Position numbers and translations under genes: made by a program. Under the pieces are notes generated by a model. The model searched no databases and had not been told where the DNA came from. It saw only the letters and a program-made list of their open reading frames with translations. From the NCBI GenBank assembly GCA_902771935.1, contig CACXYM010000003.1, positions 1 to 64,000 of the forward strand: a DNA stretch of 64,000 bases. Reading direction: 5' to 3'. Positions 7,301-16,914 of this stretch are shown here, one piece after another (the stretch's first letter is position 1; each line of letters starts with the position of its first letter). The DNA comes from an uncultured Bacteroidales bacterium (GTDB taxonomy: Bacteria; Bacteroidota; Bacteroidia; Bacteroidales; Paludibacteraceae).

Positions 7301-10300
7301 AAAGAATACCACTTATACGATTGACTTGAATGGTCATACGGCAACGGCTACTATTACTGGCGCTGGTACGACGGAGACCAAGATGTTTGATATCAATGCA
7401 TCCGGTACTACCGTTACAATCACAGATAATTCGGCAGAGAAAAATGGTAAACTGGTATTGCGACAAGGCATTACTACAACGACGGCATCTAAGCGTTGGC
7501 ATGGTATTTATGTAACAGATGGTTCATTGATACTGGACGCCGGAGAAGTGGAAGCTATCAATGATTTTCCATATACAAGCACCTCTGATGCCGGCATGGT
7601 CAGCGGCGTAACCATAGCTGCAGGCAAAACATTTACAATGACAGGCGGCAGTATAGATGCATATTGCAAATATGCCGCATACGGTCTGCAAGTAAATGGT
7701 TCTGCAAGTGCTAATGCAAATATAAACATAAGCGGTGGTACTATCCATGCGGAGACAACAGAAAAAACAACTGCGTACGGAATCTATACTTTAGGTGGAA
7801 CGACTACTATCAGTGGGGGTACTATTGAAGCTAAATCAAAGACAACGACTGCTGCAGGTATTTACGTACAATCCAGTAAAAGCGGCTATGCCGGAAAGGT
7901 AGAAATGACAGGCGGAACGGTCAACTCTACGTCAACTACCACTACTGCATACGGCATCTTAGTACAAGTGAACGCTACAGGAAAAATACCCGCTGAGTTT
8001 ACCATGTCCGGCGGAACAGTAAACGTAACCACCGGTACGTATACTGCTTATGGTATATATGTTGCAAGAGCAGCTGCAAGCAGTACAAATATCTATCGCG
8101 CAGTCGCAAATATCAGCGGTGGTATCATTAATGTAACGTCTACCACGTCTCCTTCTTCCAATCAAGTGACAGATGGTATCCATTCTTTCGGCACCACAAC
8201 TATCACTGGTAACCCAGAAATCAACGTAACGGCAACGAAGACTTACGCGCGTGGTATTAGAGTACTTGACGGTACGACGACGATTAGCGGCACTCCCACT
8301 GTGACTGTTAGAGCTACACAATATGCATACGGTGTGGCGGTATTAGGTGTCGCTCCTGATGCAAATGGCATCTGTTCGAATGCGGAATTAGTCATCAATA
8401 ATGGTACGTTCGATGTGGCAACAACCAGTGTAGACTATGCTTATGGAGCATTTGTTCAACCGGTTACTCCAACAGCTGATTATGAGAGTCCGAGTACACT
8501 GACGATAAACGACGGACATTTTATCGTAAAAGCTCAAACAACCACAGCGCAAGGCGTGAACTGTAGTCGTGGAACATTGATGGCAGGAACGTCGCCTAAT
8601 ACATTATTGAAGGAGACATTGGGAACCGCCCATATCAATGGTGGTACCTTTGATGTAAGCACATTAGGCACAACAACAGCGCAAGGTCTCACCAATAGCG
8701 GAAATATGACGGTTGGCAATGCCACGTTCAATGTAACGCCAAAATCCACTACCGCATATGGTGCTCGTTGCTACCACGGATTGCTGACGATCAATGAGGG
8801 AACTGTATTCAATGTGAAAGCGACCAATACAGCTTATGGAATTGTAGCGGGCTATGAGCCACCTTCTACCAAAGGAGTATTATATGATGCAGAGGTGATT
8901 ATCAACGGCGGTACAATCAATGTAGAAACTACATCTAAAGCAACTATTTATGGCCTTTGGGCAGGTGGAAATTCACGAACAATCGCTACAGGTACGGCAT
9001 ACGAAGGAAATTATGCCAGTGCAGGAAAGATAACCGTCAATGACGGTGAAATCAATGTAAAGGCTAAAACCAATCCGGCATACGCTGTATTTGTGGATGC
9101 TGTGGTCACTCAGGCCGGCAACACCGATTACCCTGCTGCTACTGCTACCCCGCAAGCCTTCATTAATGGCGGTAAATTCAAAGTAACGGCTACTTCGTCT
9201 AAGAATTATGCAGTAAGCGCTACGCCACTTGCAGAGAACTGCCAGATTACAGGCGGTTATTACAACACGCATACAACGCAAACGAGTGGTACGTATTTAG
9301 ATAAGTATGTTGTTTCGCCAAATAAAAAACTTACACTCCGCTCATCGCATGCACTCTATCCGGATGGCTATCGCTATACGGTAGGTAAGGGGGGTACCGT
9401 GACTTGGAAGAACGGAGAAACAACATTGTTAACCGAGGATTATTTGCAAGGGGAGACCCCGGCATATACCGGAACGCCTCCGACCAAAACAGATGCAAAA
9501 TATGAATATACCCATAACGGTTGGGACCCGACAATTGCCGATATGGATAACAGCGATGCTACTTATTCGGCTACATTCAGCCAGACCGAGAAGAAATATT
9601 CCGTTTCTGTGGCTGCGGGCGCTAATGGTTCCGTCAGTCCGGCATCGGTAAGCGGTATAGGTTGCGTAACAGCATCCGTTGATATTACTGCAGTGCCGAA
9701 TACCGGATACCATTTTGCTAATTGGACCCTCCCGGAAGGAGTAACGGCTGCAGACGGTTATACTGCTTCCAGTAATCCGATCTGTATCCATGCAACTGCC
9801 TCCGGCAAAACCATTACGGCTAACTTCGAAGCAAACACGTATACCGTTACTTTGGATAACCAATCGGCAACAACTGCGGGTGAATCAAGCGTAACGGCGA
9901 CGTATGGTGCTGCGATGCCATCAATAGCGGCTAATCTGCCAGAAAAAATAGAATACACGTTTGATGGATATTATTCTGCAACTAACGGAGGAGGAACGCA
10001 GTATTATAATGCAGATGGAAAGAGCGCACATGTTTGGGATATAGATGGAGAAACCACGCTCTATGCAAAATGGACACTAAGTGCAGTTACCATTATTTGG
10101 AAGAATGGTGATGAGGTAATAGAAACGGATGAAGGAGTACTGATAGGCGCAACGCCTCACTTCGATGGCGAGACGCCAACAAAAGCAACGGATGCCACTA
10201 ATGGTTATACTTTTGACGGATGGGATGATGGTACCAATGTTTATGCAGCGGATGCGCTGCCTGCTGTCAGTGGTCCGGTCACCTATACTGCGCACTATAG

Positions 10301-13300
10301 CACTACTCCGACTGTAGCAAGTGTGGAGGTTGGTAGTACAACTACGTATTATACCGATTTTGCAGAAGCATGGGATGCAACCAATTCGGCAACAGGGGAG
10401 GTTACCTTGAAACTTCTCCAAGATGTATCGGGTATCGCTACTTCTTTAGTTTACACGAATGCACAGAACTGCACGCTAGATCTGAATAATCATACTATCT
10501 TAGGCTCTGTCTCCGATAGGTTATTAGAGATAAATGCAGCTGGTAAGACATTCACTATTGACGATAGTAGTGCAGAAAAGGGAGGCCGATTGGAAAATAG
10601 CAAAGCAGGCAAGGCCAGATACTACGCGGTTTATCTTTCAGTCGGAATCTTGAACCTGGAGCATGGTACAATCCATTCGAGTAATCCATCTGATGCTACT
10701 TATTCTACTCTTACATCAAACGCGAAAAAATGCATAGCGACAGGAGTTTATGTGGCTGCCAGTCAAACATTTAACATGAATGGGGGCGAAGTGTCAGCAT
10801 CTGCCATTTATTTACCGATTGGCATTCAGAGTGCCGGTTACGTGAACGTGAAGGGTGGTCTGGTAGCTGCAACGGCTACTAAATTTTCTACGGCTTATGG
10901 TATATATGCAGGCAGTACAACGAAAATATATGATGGTGCTACCATAACGGCTATATCTACAAATAGTACTTCAACATATGGCATCTATATCGCGGCAGGA
11001 ACTACTACTTTGTATGGAGGAAAGATAGAGAGTTATGCTACTTCTGCAAGTGGTACAACTGCGATAGGTGTATATGCATATAAAGGAAATTTAAGTGTGC
11101 CTGAATCAAGTACAGTGGATGTTATAGCTAAATCATATGGTAAAACATGCTACGGAGTACAAGTGGCTGCGAGCCGAACGGCCACTATCAAAGCCGGTTC
11201 TTATGCGGCTACATCTACAAAAGCCAGTACTGCATCCGGTGTATATTCTTTAGGAACTACAACTATTTCTGGTGGCACATTTACTATCTCAACCAAAACC
11301 ACGAATGCGTATGGTGTATACGCAACGAGAGGTAAAATCACCGTGAATGGTTCTCCTATCTTTAATGTAACGGCCGGTTCAACGACAGCATACGGTGCGT
11401 TTGCGTATGGAACAGTAGGTGCAAATGGTAAGAGTAAGTATTCCGGTACAATAGAAATCAATGGTGGTACGTTCAACGTCACTACCACCACTACAACCGC
11501 TTATGGCGCCTATGCCGGGCTCTACAGCAGGACGGTAAACCTGGTGATTCCTGAAAATGCGGCTGATACGATAGCCGGTCAGCACTATATGCCGGGTATC
11601 ATTTCCATTACGGATGGAACGTTTAATGTTAAGGCAAAAACAACTGCTGCCTATGGTATTGTTGTAGCTGCCGCTAAATCGGAATCAGGAGCAGTAGGAA
11701 CAACCACAAGAATCCCTACTGCGACTATTACCGGTGGTAAGTTCAAGGTAGAAAGTGCAGGTGATGATAATGCAACAGCGTATGCTATGAACTCATCGGC
11801 GACAGCTACGAATCTTAAAGTACAAGGCGGTAAATACAGCACGAAACGGACAAATGCTTCCGAAACATCCAATATCGAAGATAAATATACCGCCCCGAAA
11901 AAGGACTGCAACTATCATGTCCTCCCGCTCACCGGCGAAGACCCGTACAAGTACGAAGTAGCTGAGGCGTACACCATCACCTTCAAGAATGGTGACGATG
12001 TGCTCCAGAGCACTGCTGTGAAGAAAGGCACTACGCCGACGTATAATGGCGAGACTCCAGCCAAGGAGGATGAAAGTTATACCTATTCGTTTACCGGCTG
12101 GTCGCCTGCGATAACTACAGTATCTGCAGCGGCTACTTATACGGCGACATTCAGTAGCACGCCGCGCACCTATACCGTTACGCTGAATACCAATGGCGGC
12201 ACTATCAATGCGGATGATGTAACGGAATATACCTATGGTACTGGTGCTACGTTGCCAACGAATGTTACTAAAGATGGTCATGAGTTCGGCGGTTGGTTCG
12301 ATAACGACGGATTAACCGGTGATGCAGTAACTACCATCTCCACTACCGCAACCGGTAATAAAGAATATTGGGCAAAGTGGACGGCAAGTATCGTTGACCG
12401 TGAACTGGATATCGTGGATTGGACGAGCAATTCGATTACCATCAATGTGACGAACCTCAAAGCGGAAAGCGGAACAAATAAGAATAACTGGAAGATATAT
12501 GTGAACGATAAGGATTATACCAGAACCAGTCCGGAGTGTAGTACACAGTCACGTACGTTGACGATCTCCGTTTTGTCACTTAAGCCGAACGAGAACCTGC
12601 TTATCCAACTGAAGAATGACGCGGGCGTTATAGAGAGTCAGCATAACTATAAGATTCCGCAGATTTATACCGCGAACGCTACGCTGAGCGGTACTAATGA
12701 AAAGAGTGTAGTCTATGTCTATGGCGGTAAGTTGGCAATCTCCGGTAATACCACCCTGGATGCACTCTATGTATGTCCGGGTGCGGAAGTAGAGGTAACC
12801 GGCGGTACGCTGACCGTAGGCAAACTCGTGCTTCGTACCAAGCCGTGGGCTACGGCAGCTATCAGCGGAAGCGTGGAGGCAACCAATATCTATTACACGC
12901 GTATTGCCCCGGACGGCTCGGTTGCTTATCCGACTGGTCAATACTATCAGTTCGGTCTGCCGTACGAGTGTGCTATCAGCGCTGTTCGCTTGTCGGATGG
13001 CACGACGCCTGCTTATAACACAACTTGGATACTGAAGAGTTATAACGAGGAGAAGCGTGCTGCTAATGGTGCGACCGGAGAAAACTGGGATGCGCTTGCT
13101 GCTGACGCCACAATCGAAGCAGGTAGAGGATACGAGATGTTATCAACATACAAATACTATCGCGAGTATTACTTCCCCGTTATACCGACGGATAATACCT
13201 CTGTAGCGGTAACGCGTCACGGTACTGACAAGAATAACTCCGGATGGAACATTGTCTGCTCGCCGCTGATGTCGGTATATGAGAACAAATCCAATCCGGT

Positions 13301-14048
13301 TGATGGCCTGAAAGTAAGTTGGTTGCTCCCAGATGGCTCGTATGACCAAGCATGGCCGGAAATCATTTGGCCGGCAAAGCCCTTCTCCTATCAAGCATCA
13401 GCGACCGGATATTTGGATTTCAGTTCCAGTGAGTTCAACCAGACCGTTTCTGCTCCGCGTCGTGCGGCGTATAAAGATAATATCCAAACCGAGTGGCTCC
13501 ATCTTGACGTGAAGAACGCAAATGGAGTAGGCGACCATACAAGTATCTTTGCCCATCCGGATCGTTTCGATGCTACCTATGAGACAGGAATCGATGTGGC
13601 GAAGCAATCGTTTACTGCCTCGCGTGCTCTAATATATAGTTCGCATGTCTATGGCGAGATGGCTTTCGCTGGTCTGCCCGACTCTCTATTGGAGCATGGC
13701 GTTGCTTTGACGGTTTATAGTCCAATAAATCAAGAATTGACTATATCCATGCGTGAGAACAATTGGCTCAATCGTATGGCATACGTTTTGTTAATTGACA
13801 AAGAAACAGGTGCACAAGTTGATCTGATGAATGGTAATTATACCTTTGAGGCATTAGAAGGAACGATGCGAGGACGATTCTTTATCCAATGTGTATTTAA
13901 CGCAGAAGCTCCGGAAATTTCAACCGGTGTGAACCATCTGGATACTGAAAATGATAAAGCGCAAAAGATTGTGTATAAGAATAAAATTTATATCATTTAC
14001 CAAGGGCGCGTTTATGACATGACGGGACGTCAGTGCGAACTACAATAA
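4323..14048 (+). CDS. Giant secreted protein with beta-helix-like arrays and InlB-like repeats
   Basis: 3,241 residues. The signal sequence ends near GNAWA; ATG 4362 is an alternative start. An N-terminal part of about 970 residues contains two GW-type InlB-like modules (GWYKK, GWYTT). Residues about 975-1660 form a repetitive array of short Thr/Gly-rich turns (GGTINV, TTAYGIY), as in right-handed beta-helices. Residues about 1690-1995 hold InlB/Listeria-Bacteroides repeats (TYTVTLDNQ, LYAKWT). A second beta-helix-like array spans about 2020-2530, followed by two more InlB-like repeats to 2690. The C-terminus ends IYIIYQGRVYDMTGRQ, a short tail also seen at the end of the gene at 19406. It is probably surface-exposed or released and adhesive or structural. 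It heads a three-gene unit with its own promoter. Confidence 0.8.
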   Translation: MKTIFNIISNFTTMRSLNLNHNFLRAVLVMLLFAIGIGNAWAGTAYTRGRAFLKEGCPTGSGKVYVGGGGKSSTPGTYTQLNSYDTPVTDEKAEAQATRTYYFYAQANSGYKFTGWYKKNTDDTYTLVTTETSCSGSVTSGKDPTTGSSYKDIDRYAEFIKIVHYSFIVPEHGSYTITNNGVEVENYATIQAEGVVHLVSLPADGYRFAGWYTTTDGGVTKNYFSFDPETDLSFSDDATVGVDFRLDNGNALFYVVNGGMHDNLTTAITEANSTSPKVITVAQDGHLASGNYTIPSGVTLLVQHNKSYDVQTKPELVISASSLFVYRRLTMLEGANITCNGTICIAGKQVCLSGGKASGYITGGCGVIDMSAGGHIELNNGANLYAWGFITGQDVNQGNNTFGVGTIVANSGSNVWEDFAVGDWRGGSACLDIQGSNFFPFQSYFIQNIEVPLTIKYGAVDNCYASVSGDGKYLQLSATMIGTTDALFKLASGGEVRKWYDATTDLMCFELSGTANLDAVVVKGLPAIGNISSSDYYLPISSNMHIILTNSNVTISKPMTVQPGAKIEVKSDANITISSNVFLYDKEEWGAYAGPDYYFHNYGAGILTAHKNRGNGKSKELLDDAQIIVDGQLNITGKLYSTASGADVMGNGGGHVIFSALPSSSTTIDAFTGNGDAVSGGVTVNTANLHNEDESYTKAIASKTFHNKWGRWFVAADKDERSDHTYAFTYISSGAVSGTGGTSTNPPVSAVYAPDKTGLTAGMKWCNVEQDATCSNIFNAIQALNETPASNIRYTYPLDSWLQLLKTETEGVYGGSDNSLYAVDGCAVNSLGSVDENCLYTIEGVKKALVDGHFVALVKNDDDEAFHNTADAEDYYISFKGCTWHPATKYTGEEKAYIVEDGIYIWYNNDWLLVEREDPYFFDYNDQNVKRYYEYENGAWVLATPCVSVTDVLETRYFYFLPEAFTVAFAKKNATITLLKDVASTMTPISCTTKNTTYTIDLNGHTATATITGAGTTETKMFDINASGTTVTITDNSAEKNGKLVLRQGITTTTASKRWHGIYVTDGSLILDAGEVEAINDFPYTSTSDAGMVSGVTIAAGKTFTMTGGSIDAYCKYAAYGLQVNGSASANANINISGGTIHAETTEKTTAYGIYTLGGTTTISGGTIEAKSKTTTAAGIYVQSSKSGYAGKVEMTGGTVNSTSTTTTAYGILVQVNATGKIPAEFTMSGGTVNVTTGTYTAYGIYVARAAASSTNIYRAVANISGGIINVTSTTSPSSNQVTDGIHSFGTTTITGNPEINVTATKTYARGIRVLDGTTTISGTPTVTVRATQYAYGVAVLGVAPDANGICSNAELVINNGTFDVATTSVDYAYGAFVQPVTPTADYESPSTLTINDGHFIVKAQTTTAQGVNCSRGTLMAGTSPNTLLKETLGTAHINGGTFDVSTLGTTTAQGLTNSGNMTVGNATFNVTPKSTTAYGARCYHGLLTINEGTVFNVKATNTAYGIVAGYEPPSTKGVLYDAEVIINGGTINVETTSKATIYGLWAGGNSRTIATGTAYEGNYASAGKITVNDGEINVKAKTNPAYAVFVDAVVTQAGNTDYPAATATPQAFINGGKFKVTATSSKNYAVSATPLAENCQITGGYYNTHTTQTSGTYLDKYVVSPNKKLTLRSSHALYPDGYRYTVGKGGTVTWKNGETTLLTEDYLQGETPAYTGTPPTKTDAKYEYTHNGWDPTIADMDNSDATYSATFSQTEKKYSVSVAAGANGSVSPASVSGIGCVTASVDITAVPNTGYHFANWTLPEGVTAADGYTASSNPICIHATASGKTITANFEANTYTVTLDNQSATTAGESSVTATYGAAMPSIAANLPEKIEYTFDGYYSATNGGGTQYYNADGKSAHVWDIDGETTLYAKWTLSAVTIIWKNGDEVIETDEGVLIGATPHFDGETPTKATDATNGYTFDGWDDGTNVYAADALPAVSGPVTYTAHYSTTPTVASVEVGSTTTYYTDFAEAWDATNSATGEVTLKLLQDVSGIATSLVYTNAQNCTLDLNNHTILGSVSDRLLEINAAGKTFTIDDSSAEKGGRLENSKAGKARYYAVYLSVGILNLEHGTIHSSNPSDATYSTLTSNAKKCIATGVYVAASQTFNMNGGEVSASAIYLPIGIQSAGYVNVKGGLVAATATKFSTAYGIYAGSTTKIYDGATITAISTNSTSTYGIYIAAGTTTLYGGKIESYATSASGTTAIGVYAYKGNLSVPESSTVDVIAKSYGKTCYGVQVAASRTATIKAGSYAATSTKASTASGVYSLGTTTISGGTFTISTKTTNAYGVYATRGKITVNGSPIFNVTAGSTTAYGAFAYGTVGANGKSKYSGTIEINGGTFNVTTTTTTAYGAYAGLYSRTVNLVIPENAADTIAGQHYMPGIISITDGTFNVKAKTTAAYGIVVAAAKSESGAVGTTTRIPTATITGGKFKVESAGDDNATAYAMNSSATATNLKVQGGKYSTKRTNASETSNIEDKYTAPKKDCNYHVLPLTGEDPYKYEVAEAYTITFKNGDDVLQSTAVKKGTTPTYNGETPAKEDESYTYSFTGWSPAITTVSAAATYTATFSSTPRTYTVTLNTNGGTINADDVTEYTYGTGATLPTNVTKDGHEFGGWFDNDGLTGDAVTTISTTATGNKEYWAKWTASIVDRELDIVDWTSNSITINVTNLKAESGTNKNNWKIYVNDKDYTRTSPECSTQSRTLTISVLSLKPNENLLIQLKNDAGVIESQHNYKIPQIYTANATLSGTNEKSVVYVYGGKLAISGNTTLDALYVCPGAEVEVTGGTLTVGKLVLRTKPWATAAISGSVEATNIYYTRIAPDGSVAYPTGQYYQFGLPYECAISAVRLSDGTTPAYNTTWILKSYNEEKRAANGATGENWDALAADATIEAGRGYEMLSTYKYYREYYFPVIPTDNTSVAVTRHGTDKNNSGWNIVCSPLMSVYENKSNPVDGLKVSWLLPDGSYDQAWPEIIWPAKPFSYQASATGYLDFSSSEFNQTVSAPRRAAYKDNIQTEWLHLDVKNANGVGDHTSIFAHPDRFDATYETGIDVAKQSFTASRALIYSSHVYGEMAFAGLPDSLLEHGVALTVYSPINQELTISMRENNWLNRMAYVLLIDKETGAQVDLMNGNYTFEALEGTMRGRFFIQCVFNAEAPEISTGVNHLDTENDKAQKIVYKNKIYIIYQGRVYDMTGRQCELQ
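7245..9250 (+). repeat. First intragenic beta-helix-like repeat array
   Basis: Irregular repeats of roughly 25-40 codons recur with phrases such as GGTxNV and TTAYGIY. The block opens with ITLLKDV, YTIDLNGHT and ITDNSAEKNGKL, the same opening as the second array, so the two look like copies of one module. Confidence 0.6.
10390..11840 (+). repeat. Second intragenic beta-helix-like repeat array
   Basis: It opens with VTLKLLQDV, CTLDLNNHT and IDDSSAEKGGRL, parallel to the opening of the first array, and continues with repeats such as GGTFNVTT and TTAYGAYA. It is shorter than the first array by about 185 codons. Confidence 0.6.
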
Positions 14049-14075
14049 ACAAGTCTGATTAAATAAAGGTACAAA

Positions 14076-14966
14076 ATGCATAACCAACATAAACAATACG
14101 TCATTTTGACGATTGTCCTACTTGCGTGTGGAGCCAGTGTCTTCTTTGGCGTAAGAAGCATACTGCATAGCAACGATGAGGTAACTACTTTTTCTGTCGG
14201 AGATTGGGAGGGCATAACGCTGCCGCGCTATTACGGTCCAACCGTCTATCCCACTTCGCAGCGATCGATGGCAACTGTGACACTACCGATGACTTCCACG
14301 TCATCACGCTCACTCTTCCATCATAGTGTAGCACCATCCTACCGCGCAGCAGTAGCGACAACACAACAGGTACACACAAGTAACGCAACGTACAGAGTCC
14401 ATCAGACATCGGACCAAGTAACTCGATACGTAGGTGCCGGTAATAGTACAAGCGGTTCTGCTTCATTCGCAACAACGAATGTGCAGCAGAGCACTACATC
14501 AGCATCCTTTAGTATGCCCACGCTTGCGGTTACTACATTGAGCGTGCGTGCGCATACACTCGCGAACAATACTATAAATATAACAGCGGCTAATAATACA
14601 TTAACGACATCTTCTGTCCTTGCGGATGCAGAAACTCCCGCTTCTCCGCGTATGTTGGGATTGAGAAGAGCAAAACCTGGTGATCCTGGATATGATGGAG
14701 AATGGAGAAATGAAAGCGGAGAAGACACCGATTGGTGGTATTATGATGACTGGGCCGGCGATTGGATAGCTGCTCAGAAAGGGGATCTGCGTCCAAAAGG
14801 AGATGGAAATTTCTATCGATATGAAGGAAATGGGAAATGGACGCTCGTAAATGACCAAGGCGATCCGGTAGGCACCCCAATCGGCGATATACCTTGGTTG
14901 ATGCTTCTGATAGCTCTAATCGCATACAGCACTTGCCGCGTTGTAAAGAAGAAAGAAAACCGATAA
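14076..14966 (+). CDS. Ser/Thr-rich protein with a membrane segment at each end
   Basis: 296 residues. Hydrophobic segments lie at about 8-28 and 266-288; the latter follows a PIGDIPWLMLL motif and precedes a basic KKKENR end. Between them is a low-complexity region rich in Ser, Thr, Ala and Gln (about 60-190), then an Asp/Trp-rich stretch (DTDWWYYDDWAGDW). The first segment could be an uncleaved signal anchor. I do not recognise a family. It lies 27 bases after the giant gene and 19 bases before the next secreted protein, so it is probably co-transcribed and may help anchor or display them. Confidence 0.6.
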   Translation: MHNQHKQYVILTIVLLACGASVFFGVRSILHSNDEVTTFSVGDWEGITLPRYYGPTVYPTSQRSMATVTLPMTSTSSRSLFHHSVAPSYRAAVATTQQVHTSNATYRVHQTSDQVTRYVGAGNSTSGSASFATTNVQQSTTSASFSMPTLAVTTLSVRAHTLANNTINITAANNTLTTSSVLADAETPASPRMLGLRRAKPGDPGYDGEWRNESGEDTDWWYYDDWAGDWIAAQKGDLRPKGDGNFYRYEGNGKWTLVNDQGDPVGTPIGDIPWLMLLIALIAYSTCRVVKKKENR

Positions 14967-14985
14967 TATCGAAAAACGTAGACTT

Positions 14986-16839
14986 ATGAAACATACATCG
15001 TACATACTGCTGCTCGTTTCCGCTATGCTCATGGCGGTGACGCAAACTTTTGCCAAACATGGTGATTCCTGTAATGACCCCATACCCTTGGGGAAAAACT
15101 ATTCGGCCGAAATTACTAAACCTGGTACGGTGTATTATTCTGCCAATACATTCGATTTGCCATTGGCTGTGTACTTCAAAACTTCTACACCTGATCAGCC
15201 ACCGCTCGTGGAGATGGACTTCACTTGTACTCCGGGTGTCTATACGGATTCCATCCTCTGCTCGCTTTTCTGTAAGAATGGCGGCAGCGGTATCGAATTC
15301 GATATGCCCCATAAACCAGATCTCAAGGTGACAACCCTCGAAGATGGCTCATTCGCATACTATATCGCTATGGGTAAAACCTATCGCGACTTGCTCCTCC
15401 AAGTAGGTATCGACTATAACGTTGTCGTGCACATCAAAGTAACATATAAATCCACCGGTACTATGACCATGTCGCCTGATGCATTCGGTAACTGTATGGA
15501 TGGTTATAAGTTCATGCACCTCGGCGACACAATTCATGTCCATGCTGACGATGTTTCACGACATGTCATAGTCCCCTATATCCAATGGATGGAAGACTCT
15601 ATACGCTACGTTTGGAATGGTACGGCACCAATCCAATTATCCGTTGCTACAGAATGCGAATTTGACCCCGATGACAACAGAAATCCTAAAATTGCCAACT
15701 TTGAGGAACTTCAACCCAAGGATACATTTAAACTGACTTCTAAGGACTTGAAACGCTATGTCAATGGTGGCGAGTTTACCTCCGAAGCAGGAATGTTCTT
15801 CGCTAAATGGCACTCCGCCGGAACGGGTGTTCTTAAATTGGAACGCGTGCCGCAAGCTCCGCCTCGCGGAGGTGCTACGCTTCTGCGCTATAATAAAGCA
15901 ACAGAAGTCGTACCTTCGGACACACTCGTTAAAACGTACGCTATCCCCTTTACCTGGACCGATACTATCAAATTTATTACTCCTACTGACCATGTCTTTA
16001 AGATGTATATCGGTACAGACCCGGACTTCCTGCCTCAACAAGCTATCGCTTCCTATCAGTTCTTGCGAAGCGAAAACGGACACTGGCTTGGACTCTTTGC
16101 GGAGGAATTGGAAGAACTCTGGAAGAAAACAAACGAGCAGTATCTTTATGTCAAGATTTGGTGTACCGAAAAAACTACTATCACACCTCTCCATTGGTCT
16201 ACATCGGACTGCCTGGCGGATAATCATACCACTTATCTTCCACCGCAAAATGCCTCTATTCTGATCGATCGAAAAGATGCTCGTATCTTCCGCTTGCATT
16301 ACCAGCAGTGGAAAGGTGGAGAAATAAAATTCCAATTTAGCAAAACGCAAGATTGCAAAGTGATCGTGGCGGACACTTGTAAGATAAATGCTACCAATAC
16401 CGGTGCCGCAAGTGTCATTGCTTCGAAAACTCTTAAAAATAAACGCGAATATTCATTTACGGCTGAAGAAATCGAAAGTTGGGAACCGCGCGTCATCGAT
16501 GAAGATGGATTTATTTACCTCCGTCTCTATACCGAAGTGACCGGTGGAGGAACCGTTACTCTCACTACTACCGCACCAGAGGAAGAAGATCCTAAACCGA
16601 TCGTCTATCCTGCTGCTACTGTGCATGTTACATGCGGAGAAAAAGAACCTTCAGGAGCGCAAAATATTACCGTTAAAGTCTCCAACGAGCAGGACATAGT
16701 AATCTACGATGCAGCATCCGTAAAAGTGGCAGAATGGCATCAAACTCCAACCGATTCGCCTCACTCACTAAAACTCCAACCGGGCGATTATATTCTTGCC
16801 GGAAATAAGGAAAAAATAGCTATTGTTATTAAAAATTGA
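14986..16839 (+). CDS. Secreted protein with repeated beta-rich modules
   Basis: 617 residues with a signal sequence ending near TQTFAK. The mature part shows modules that begin with a Cys near an Asp (GDSCNDPI, NCMDGYKF, SDCLADNH) followed by beta-rich stretches. These resemble the modules of the 1,789-residue protein at 21004. The last 70 residues (VTCGEKE to KIAIVIKN, with GDYILAG) resemble a short T9SS-like terminal domain. It is the last gene of the unit that starts at 4323, and a new promoter begins 17 bases after its stop. The function is unknown; export and surface location are inferred from the ends. Confidence 0.6.
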   Translation: MKHTSYILLLVSAMLMAVTQTFAKHGDSCNDPIPLGKNYSAEITKPGTVYYSANTFDLPLAVYFKTSTPDQPPLVEMDFTCTPGVYTDSILCSLFCKNGGSGIEFDMPHKPDLKVTTLEDGSFAYYIAMGKTYRDLLLQVGIDYNVVVHIKVTYKSTGTMTMSPDAFGNCMDGYKFMHLGDTIHVHADDVSRHVIVPYIQWMEDSIRYVWNGTAPIQLSVATECEFDPDDNRNPKIANFEELQPKDTFKLTSKDLKRYVNGGEFTSEAGMFFAKWHSAGTGVLKLERVPQAPPRGGATLLRYNKATEVVPSDTLVKTYAIPFTWTDTIKFITPTDHVFKMYIGTDPDFLPQQAIASYQFLRSENGHWLGLFAEELEELWKKTNEQYLYVKIWCTEKTTITPLHWSTSDCLADNHTTYLPPQNASILIDRKDARIFRLHYQQWKGGEIKFQFSKTQDCKVIVADTCKINATNTGAASVIASKTLKNKREYSFTAEEIESWEPRVIDEDGFIYLRLYTEVTGGGTVTLTTTAPEEEDPKPIVYPAATVHVTCGEKEPSGAQNITVKVSNEQDIVIYDAASVKVAEWHQTPTDSPHSLKLQPGDYILAGNKEKIAIVIKN

Positions 16840-16856
16840 AAATTTTTATAAAAAAG

Positions 16857-16888
16857 TTTGCATAATTTTAAAAAAAGCAGTACTTTTG
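16857..16888 (+). promoter_or_regulatory. Promoter of the five-gene surface operon
   Basis: TTTG at 16857-16860, 20 bases ending GCAG, then TACTTTTG at 16881-16888. It starts right after the previous gene and serves the genes from 16915 to 27873. The leader contains two tandem 8-base words (TATGCGCG, TATGCGCC) at 16898-16913, just before the start codon. Confidence 0.8.
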
Positions 16889-16914
16889 CGCGACTTTTAT
16901 GCGCGTATGCGCCT

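Noticed and set aside
4323..14048. Recent horizontal transfer of the giant gene
   Set aside because: Its promoter type, signal peptide and C-terminal tail match those of neighbouring genes, and no mobile-element genes flank it.
15552..15560. TGTTTCACG as half of a ParB parS site
   Set aside because: Only one half matches and it lies inside a coding sequence far from parAB; a full palindrome is absent.
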